From the NCBI GenBank assembly GCA_024449915.1, contig JAMZAV010000809.1:1-64000 (forward strand): a stretch of DNA of 64,000 nt, read 5' to 3'. Source of the stretch: Sweltsa coloradensis. Taxonomy: Eukaryota; Arthropoda; Insecta; Plecoptera; Chloroperlidae. Positions 58,901 through 64,000 of the stretch are shown piece after piece (the first letter of the stretch is position 1; every line of letters begins with the position of its first letter). A model generated the notes under the pieces. That model was given only the letters and a program-made list of their open reading frames with translations. It was not told where the DNA came from and did no database searches. The translations under genes were made by a program, and so were the position numbers.

Positions 58901-61900
58901 ATCGATTATCGTGTGCATCCCTAATTAAAACAAAAAAATTTTGGTAACAAATTCAAAAAGGGTATTAAATGCAAATAATTAAAAAAACGGGGGGGGGGGG
59001 GGGGGGGGGGGGGGAAAAAAAAGAAGAAAGAAAGAAAGAAAATCATCAAAAAAGAAACAATTACACCTATGGGAGTGTTTATTAATTTCCCAAAATATAG
59101 CAAATTACATTTCCATTAGTTTGCAATCGATTTGGAATCGCCCAAGTACACTTTTAAACTAAAAAAGTGTCAAAAAGGGTAGGCTTGCAATTCAGTAAAT
59201 ACGGTAGGCCTAAATAAAATTCAGTTTTGAGTTTGACCATAAATTCCTGCCTCTATGATCATTATACAAATATTTACATACATAGGGTAGTAATACAAAC
59301 GGATTGGCATTCTTTCAAACTTAACCATGAGAAATGGTGATAAAAACATTTTAATTTTTTTTCAATTTTTCCAAAAAGATCAAAAACATTACAAAAAATG
59401 TGGGGGGGGGGGGCTCCACACCCACGTTTACTTATACACATACAAAAATCCATAGAATACGCAAAATGAACGATCAGGCGATCAAGTATCAACTAGCCCC
59501 AAGGGATGCCTAATAAAAACGTATAAAAAGGTCCAATTTTGCAACTTATTAGCATTTTGACCAGTTTCATACATTTCGCACTATTTTGCAAAATAACCGT
59601 TTTCAAATTTTTTTCCAACTCTAAAATATGATGTTATTCGTTGACAATATTATATTTTATTTTTAGGCAATAAATCGGACATTTTTTTTTTGAGAATTTT
59701 GCTTTCAGCATTTTTTGCTACTACTACCTCATACTCACCTCATCAATACCTCACTCATACATTCCCTGCAAGGCAGTACTAAAAAAAACTTACTTAGCTA
59801 GTTGGCGTGGCAGGGGTATGAAGCAAAACGGCCGCTGAATATTGAAACGTGATTAAATCCATGATAAAACTTTATTATAGTTTTAAAAGTAAACACATAT
59901 TAAATGTAAATTTAAATAGAATAGACCATACTAACCTTTGAATGGAGGTCATTTGTTGTGAAATTATAGAAATAAGTTTGTACACGTAATGAGTTAACTG
60001 GACAGCTGCCAGCTGTTGTTCTTGCCCCGCCATCGACAGTGCAGTCGAGTCGCACGACGAGTTATCACAGAGGTTTGGAGCGAGTACTCCGGGCGGGATG
60101 GTGGCCATCATTGCGTTGCGCCACGGCAGAGGGTCCACTTGGAGGCGGGGCAAACCGTGGCCCTCTTGGTCAGAGGTGGGGGGCTCGGAGGCGCCAGGGG
60201 GAGGGGGGTCCTTCGAGTGTTTCTTAACTACACCTGGAACACATTAGCCACCTTGAAAACACAATTTAGAAAAATAGCTTGGCAAAGCTAAAAGTTGAAC
60301 ATAAACTTGCGTTTCGAGTCTACCTTTGCGGTTCCAGAACTTAATTTTTGTTGGGGACATTTAATTAAAGGTACTCGGAGTCAATAGTAGGATGTACGTA
60401 ATTAAGTATTGACATGAAAACAATAAGGACAGAGAAGTTTTAAACATTAGTGATGTATTTTTGGATGAGCGAAGCAAAGACTTCAAATTCACTTCCTTTT
60501 TTTTTTTTTTACTTATGTTACCCTAAAAAAAATAGCTTGGGTGTTTTGTTTTTTGTTATTTTTTTGTCCGTTTGTTCGCTCTCTACCGGGCAAACGGCAT
60601 ATGCGATCTTGATGAAAATTGGAGGGGACCTTCGAAATCTCTGAACTTAGACCTGCCACGTTTTTGGGTATAATCGATCAAATATTTCTTATGATCATCG
60701 TACTTTTACGATTTTTTCAATTTTTAATGAGATATTTTCGTGATATTTGGCAAAAGGCTGCTCCGATATTGATGAAACTTTATGGAAACGTTTAAAATCA
60801 CTGAAATTATAAAAATATGTTATGATTTTAGAGACATTTGAAAAAATATTTCTTATAGAAATCGTATATTTACGATTTTTTCCCCCAGTTTTTAATACAA
60901 TATTTTCGTGATATTTGGGCCGATTCTGACCAAATCCCACTTAAAAACGTAATCATTTGACAGAAATATTCCAAAAAAAGCTCATCCATCAACGCGACTG
61001 GAAAAAGCGTTTGCGAAGCGGCCTAGTTTAAAATAATGGAACTACAATACAATACATGATTATCATGGAGAATTTTGAATTTTGAAAATAAAATTGATAC
61101 TAGTAGCCTTTCTGATCGAGAAGAAACAATGTTGTATGCAACAACTTTTTGCGAATCATTGGAGTTGAATTTTACACTGAATTCGGTATACAGGAGACTC
61201 GACCCAAGGTTGGAGTTTAATTTTAAGATCAATTTCACGAATGAGTGTTCTTAAAATCTTGAAATCATCTATTTATGAAATTTATTAAATGGACTTCTTG
61301 TAAAAAATAAAAAATAAATAGACTTAACTTGTAAAAGTTATTTTTCTGGTACTGGAAACCCTCACTTACCTTTATTAACTGCTATTTGAGATTGGTCTTT
61401 GTTTGCATTATCAAAGCCACCAAACGTCTCTGCTCGCTTGGGTAAGATGGGTGAAATGTATGCCTCACTCTGACGCTCCCCAACCGAACTGACGCTGCGA
61501 GAAAGATTGGTCCCACTGGCACACAACGAACTGGCTAACTGGTTCACTTCCTGAAAATCAGTTACCGGTTAGTTACCTATAGTATTATTATTAACCAACA
61601 GAAAGTCTATGCTGCTCGTCTTTAAGAATCACATTACATTAGCCGCCAGTTTGAAGATATATGAAGGAACACAACCACTTTTGTGCAGACATTTTCAGAG
61701 ATGGCGGCCAACACTGCAACCCGATTTTCGAGGACTTTTTCCCCTTTATTAGGGACACTTTCTGGAAGGTCTGAGAAAAATCCTTCGTTGCTTGGCCTAA
61801 AGGCAAGAATTCTACACTAGCATTGAGATTAGTAATATTGGTGCCTTGCGTACCTGGACTGCAGAGATCACTTCTTGCCAGATGGCGGCACTGTCGAAGT

Positions 61901-62035
61901 CTTCCGACACCAAGTTGCAGTAGTGAGGAGGTTCTAACGCACTCTCCACACCCGCGGCAACCAGCAGCTTCTGCTGTAGAGCCATCTTCTCTTCGAGGAT
62001 TTGAGCCTGCTCGACGTCTTTTTGCCGTAAGATGC
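47657..62035 (-). CDS. Lbc-family Rho guanine-nucleotide exchange factor, C-terminal half (partial)
   Basis: Seven minus-strand exons (62035-61854, 61550-61370, 60233-59936, 55714-55507, 54872-54716, 52455-52279, 47978-47657) join without a phase break into about 508 residues. Family evidence: RQKDVEQAQILEEKMALQQK right after the (absent) PH domain, the signature KRAETFGGFD, the LTHYVYKL...IISQQ helix, a long coiled coil (RNLQDRLCHEKEAWQREKE), the QREQLYRKMEILSSQGI helix, and repeated LPLKL motifs, all in the order seen after DH-PH in AKAP13, ARHGEF2 (GEF-H1), ARHGEF18 and ARHGEF28. These proteins activate RhoA, and their C-terminal coiled coil regulates location and autoinhibition. The DH-PH exons lie beyond 64000 and the last exon was not found. 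I cannot tell which vertebrate paralogue is closest. Confidence 0.88.
48147..48646. mobile_element. near-perfect 500-bp palindrome, RhoGEF intron
   Basis: Two arms of about 235 bp, almost identical in inverse (ACGGCAGCCAAGCTCTCCTT ... TCAAAATCATAAAAAAATTA on the left, complement on the right), with a short loop near 48385-48407. Outer ends CCCCCCAAAATAC / GTATTTTGGGGGG. Homologous to 32125-32470. No ORF with meaning. Confidence 0.9.
48960..50845. repeat. satellite array and its fixed 3' flank, second copy
   Basis: Four or more units of the satellite also found at 32676 (starts near 49027, 49322, 49589, period about 270-295 bp), then the same terminal 400 bp (50460-50845). The array is longer here and is interrupted by a hAT at 49687. 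It follows the palindrome (48147) just as the first array follows 32125. Confidence 0.85.
49687..50257. mobile_element. hAT element with GGTCAATTGACC repeats
   Basis: Ends TAGGGATGGGATTTGACC and GACATTGTGCAACCCTA. Filled with GGTCAATTGACC / ACCGGTCAATTGAC. Comparison with the unoccupied satellite unit (TAGGGATG) gives flanking copies TAGGAATG and TAGTGATG, each with one change. Confidence 0.8.
50851..51355 (-). mobile_element. Helentron-like element H8
   Basis: Left CTAGGAAAACGCCAAAGTCG then TTAGACGAGTGAGCGAGC; right end TGCGCTCACTCGTCTTA. Left flank A. A subfamily with a different internal terminus word (ACGAGTGAGCG) but the same CTAGGAAAACGCC end. Confidence 0.6.
51360..52278. other. RhoGEF intron sequence, one decayed hAT end
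   Basis: Mostly AT-rich unique sequence. About 52040-52165 has ATATCGATAACC and ATTGCACATCACT words, resembling one end of a TATCGATA-type hAT without a partner end. Confidence 0.4.
52279..52455 (-). CDS. RhoGEF exon F
   Basis: Acceptor TATTGATCAG, donor TTGCAG|GTGATT. 58 codons, open throughout: DEPLGEQTTPPIRKVDTKWK, GGPVIKPAVLPLNLISATNQ, VQVKQQLPLKLA. The Pro/Leu 'LPLKL' motif recurs in exon G. Phase 1 in, 1 out. Confidence 0.85.
53108..53715. mobile_element. TA-flanked MITE nested in the hAT
   Basis: TIR CCGTATCGGACCGAATATAG and the complement of TATATTCGGTCCAATACGG, TA at 53106-53107 and 53716-53717. 608 bp, GC-rich at the left, no transposase. Confidence 0.85.
53836..54085 (-). repeat. 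tRNA-headed SINE, copy A
   Basis: Minus strand: a 5' leader (GCAGTACTGTTCCATCCATT ... ATGCAACTACAATTCAGA), then a tRNA-like head with A box TGGTCTAGTGGTTAAGA and B box GGTTCGATTCC (53986-53909), then a tail ending ACACCCACGGGAGTGTTTCC. Inside the 52679 hAT. Confidence 0.7.
54716..54872 (-). CDS. RhoGEF exon E
   Basis: Acceptor GCACATTTCAG, donor GTCAG|GTAAGC. Encodes EQVRADQSDIAQQREQLYRK, MEILSSQGILISPNLPVV, VGGPHDDTSGS. Continues the coiled coil and then turns disordered. Phase 0 in, 1 out. Confidence 0.9.
55507..55714 (-). CDS. RhoGEF exon D (coiled coil)
   Basis: Acceptor TATTCTTAG (needed for phase; the CAG seven bases later would break it), donor TACAG|GTTAGG. Encodes LQAQLSACKSQMTQDDSRD, YRHNQQLEELRNLQDRLCHE, WQREKENEGKDIEEKKNQLK, a strong coiled coil. 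Phase 2 in, 0 out. Confidence 0.9.
55876..56880. mobile_element. Tigger/pogo-like MITE in the RhoGEF C-D intron
   Basis: TIR CAGTAAGATCCCTCTTATCC (left) and the complement of TCGGATAAGAGGGTTCTTACTG (in two parts, right), TA on both sides. CAGTAA...CTTATCCGA is typical of Tigger-type ends. A long poly-A (about 55936-55966) and an isolated hAT end (TAGGGATGACATCGGGTACC, 56074) lie inside. Confidence 0.8.
56886..57006 (-). repeat. tRNA-headed SINE, copy B (3' part)
   Basis: Head 56987-56911 on the minus strand: A box TAGCTTAGCGGTAAATCA, B box GGTTCAATACCC, then TCATAAATTTCTGGATTG. The 5' leader continues at 58040-58105 on the far side of the MITE. Confidence 0.65.
57009..58037. mobile_element. 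TA-flanked MITE splitting SINE copy B
   Basis: Ends GGGAATATTCCACTT and its complement; the first 10 bases are themselves a palindrome (GGAATATTCC). TA on both sides. SINE leader words resume right after it (TGCTGCAATATAGATCTGAA). 1029 bp, no recognised ORF. Confidence 0.75.
58040..58286 (-). repeat. SINE leader of copy B, then SINE copy C
   Basis: 58040-58105 is the leader of copy B. 58165-58286 is copy C: tRNA-like head with B box GGTTCGATACC and GCAGTTGGGAGGC, then GAGATGG, ATTGATTTCCAT and the tail AATTACACCTATGGGAGTGT. The A box half is cut off at 58286. Confidence 0.65.
58501..58923. mobile_element. hAT element with ATCGATAA repeats
   Basis: Perfect 8-bp duplication ATTAAAAC (58493-58500, 58924-58931). 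Ends TAGGGATGCATATCGATA and TTATCGTGTGCATCCCTA. 423 bp. Confidence 0.93.
58989..59095 (+). repeat. 26-base G run and SINE tail
   Basis: A run of 26 G (58989-59014), then a purine run with (GAAA)n, then ACACCTATGGGAGTGTTTATT, the SINE tail, plus orientation. A second G run of 11 is at 59402. Confidence 0.75.
59936..60233 (-). CDS. RhoGEF exon C
   Basis: Acceptor GTTCCAG, donor CAAAG|GTTAGT. A disordered Pro-rich part (KDPPPPGASEPPTSDQEGHG) leads to AGQEQQLAAVQLTHYVYKL and IISQQMTSIQ, the start of the C-terminal helical region. Phase 1 in, phase 2 out. Confidence 0.85.
60462..61026 (+). mobile_element. Helentron-like element H5, RhoGEF B-C intron
   Basis: 5' TGGATGAGCGAAGCAAAGAC; subterminal GCTCATCCATCAACGCGAC; 3' end GCGTTTGCGAAGCGGCCTAG. 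Flanks T (60461) and T (61027). The interior matches H1 (ACCGGGCAAACGGCATATGC, CTTCGAAATCTCTGAA, ATATTTCGTGATATTTGG in pieces). The 3' hairpin differs from H1-H3. Confidence 0.7.
61370..61550 (-). CDS. RhoGEF exon B (KRAETFGGFD)
   Basis: Acceptor GATTTTCAG, donor AAAG|GTAAGTGAG. Encodes EVNQLASSLCASGTNLSRSV, then ISPILPKRAETFGGFDNANK. KRAETFGGFD is the best single family signature. Ends in phase 1. Confidence 0.92.
61854..62035 (-). CDS. RhoGEF exon A
   Basis: Acceptor CTTCTCGCAG, donor CCAG|GTACGC. Encodes GILRQKDVEQAQILEEKMAL, LVAAGVESALEPPHYCNLV, and DSAAIWQEVISAVQ. Matches the segment following the PH domain in ARHGEF28/ARHGEF2. Starts with two bases of a split codon and ends in phase 0. 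Confidence 0.85.
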
Positions 62036-63064
62036 CTGCGAGAAGGAAAGACACCGTTTAACTGAGCTGCATAAACTTTGCTTGGTCGTTGTTTTGTACA
62101 AGTATTCTTGTGTTGCAATGCAACCCATAGTGTTTGACAAGACAAATACTTGGTAGAAACAGTGGTCAGAGGTTTTTATAAGTACATCTGAATAGATCAT
62201 GCAGCATGTAGCTTGTGTAGTTTAGCTCAATATGTGACTTATCAACAACGGTAAAAATTATTATATTAATATAATACCTACATAATTACAATAGCAATAA
62301 AGTAGTTGTACCGATACCATTTCTTTATAATAACTAAGTGCAATTGAATGGGAAGAGACAAAAAATTATGTGGACTTACCATAAAATTTAAAACTTAGGT
62401 AATTTACTGCTTAAATATGGTAATTTTTTTATTTTTTATGTTGCTGTTGGATTCAAATTCAGGTACAGTACATCATTTATAACCAAGATGGTAAATTTGG
62501 TCATTTCTAATTTGTATGCTGCTGTTGCTGAAGGCTTGTCTTCATTATTCAAATAATCCAGGCTTTGAGGACGTTTCCAGACATGCATTAGTGCCGTGTA
62601 TAGAGAAATAAAGGCTAGTCAATGTTCAGTCATGCTTCCTAGTACCTTTGCTCTTCTAGGTTACCTTGTTGATGTGTAGGGCCTACATTGTTAAGAATCA
62701 TTAGGTTCGTTTGATTTACTTACACCTTTTGACTGTGGTGGAAGTGCAATAATGTCAGTGCACTCGCCGGTTGCTACACTTTGCCACCGATAATCTAAAC
62801 TTTCTAGGACTAGGCCTATCGGTTGCATCCTCTCTCCAGTTCTCACCCACAGCCACTGTTTTAGTGACAAATGGATGGTTTTGGTGCCGTTCATGGCCGA
62901 ATTCAAGTATTATTAAGTTTACGTCATATACTTTCGAAATTTACTTGGGCATAGGCTACTGCAACCATATAAAATAGCCTCACTTTTGGTTAGGGCCATC
63001 TAAAGAAACCTGCTTGAATTTCACACTCAATTAAAACAAAACGTAACACTAGGACCCCTTACTA

Positions 63065-63104
<40 letters not shown>

Positions 63105-63264
63105 GTAATGTATTTCTTGCCGAATAGCCAGGTCTACATTCTACCAATTGCAAATAATCCTATGCACTTCTAATGACTAACATTTTTTAAAAGTTTTGGT
63201 GCCTTTTGTTAATTCCACTTTCTGCATAAACTCTGGAAGCAGGAGTAAAAATAAAATGCGATAA

Positions 63265-63333
<69 letters not shown>

Positions 63334-64000
63334 TAATGTATTTCTTGCCGAATAGCCAGGTCTACATTCTACCAATTGCAAATAATCCTATGCACTTCTA
63401 ATGACTAACATTTTTTAAAAGTTTTGGTGCCTTTTGTTAATTCCACTTTCTGCATAAACTCTGGAAGCAGGAGTAAAAATAAAATGCGATAACTGTAATT
63501 ACACTTTATACTAAAGCAGATTTAAGCACAGAAAGTGCAAAGTTACAAAAAGTATAGGTAAGTCAAACAAACCTGTTAGAATATTATAATGGTGTAAATT
63601 TGGCCAGTAATTTTACAATTTACCTTACCCACGTCACTACAAAAATGACAAAAATTTAGTTTTGTCCCTAAAGATGAAATCAAGTGCACGTGTATCAAGC
63701 ATAATTGTATTGAAAATAGGAAAAAGGTAATGTATCTACTATCATCTAGCTGTCAACCCTTCTACAATCTTAACTAAACTGACCGGTTGGCCTTTTCCAC
63801 ACTTTGTAACTCATAAAAGGAACAATTTATTTTTAAAAGCAATTGTATTCGTATTATTGATTATCAATGACGAGTCTCCGATTGTTCTTTTTGGCATACT
63901 ATCCTCTACTTTTACAATAGACAATTGCCATTTCGTCCGAATAATGAAATTGTTTTCATGACTTTTATAATGTTGAACTAGCTATGCAGTGGTTGAAAGT
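62036..64000. other. RhoGEF upstream intron, no exon confirmed
   Basis: No exon with a matching phase and family sequence was found, so the intron before exon A probably extends past the window. Contains a (TA)n-linked duplication (63068-63497) and, at 63751-63815, a reversed end of the 11100-11410 foldback family (TGTCAACCCTTCTACAATCT ... GGTTGGCCTTTTCC). Confidence 0.45.
63068..63497. repeat. identical 165-170-bp direct repeats joined by (TA)n
   Basis: Copies 63101-63268 and 63331-63497 appear identical (AGGTAATGTATTTCTTGCCG through ATAAAATGCGATAACTGTA). A (TA)n tract of about 15 units precedes the first and one of about 32 units lies between them. Confidence 0.9.

Noticed and set aside
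62691..62906. Minus-strand open frame as an exon before RhoGEF exon A
   Set aside because: A donor at 62726 (AAAAG|GTGTAAG) would fit the phase, but the peptide does not resemble the PH-to-coiled-coil segment of the family and the acceptor is unclear.

Overview
This is eukaryotic, intron-rich, transposon-dense DNA, about 62% AT by eye, with the 8-mer TAGGCCTA scattered everywhere. Two host genes are visible, and both have the exon structure of an animal. The TAGGCCTA habit together with a Mag-lineage (SURL-like) Ty3/Gypsy element suggests a marine invertebrate deuterostome, most likely an echinoderm. That assignment is inference. Host gene 1 (plus strand, 1530-10884) is TRMO, the tRNA N6-methyltransferase that acts on t6A37. 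Four coding exons join in phase and give about 431 residues. Host gene 2 (minus strand, about 62035 down to 47657, open at both ends) is the C-terminal half of a Lbc-family Rho guanine-nucleotide exchange factor (AKAP13/ARHGEF2/ARHGEF18/ARHGEF28 group). Seven consecutive exons have matching phases. Its DH-PH domains lie beyond the right edge, and its last exon was not found. The two genes point towards each other. Layout: 1-1529 upstream of TRMO; 1530-10884 TRMO, with a pogo-like element, foldbacks, a Helentron-like element and a hAT in its introns; 11100-11410 a foldback with a hammerhead-like motif; 11801-15525 a Charlie-like hAT holding at least four nested insertions; 15530-18560 mostly plain sequence; 18569-23790 a TTAA-flanked MITE and several foldbacks; 23863-32120 an old Helentron-like element split by a 2.6 kb palindromic transposon, itself split by a 4.9 kb Mag-type Gypsy retrotransposon; 32125-33775 a foldback and satellite; 33776-41400 mainly unique sequence with a Helentron-like copy and a MITE; 41690-47578 SINE copies and five hAT elements, two of them nested and two nearly abutting; 47657-62035 the RhoGEF gene, whose introns carry more hATs, SINEs, a satellite and Tigger-like elements; 62036-64000 its upstream intron with a (TA)n-linked duplication. 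The main discovery-type signal is in the mobile elements. Seven hAT elements with TIR TAGGG-TG or CAGTGG have perfect 8-bp target duplications and three more have imperfect ones. Most of the TAGGG-TG elements carry their own palindromic subterminal motif. There is also a Helentron/Helitron2-like family of eight copies (six with termini and flanks readable) in which every readable flank fits a T|T target. In several places one arm of a palindrome serves as a fossil empty site that dates and defines an insertion in the other arm.
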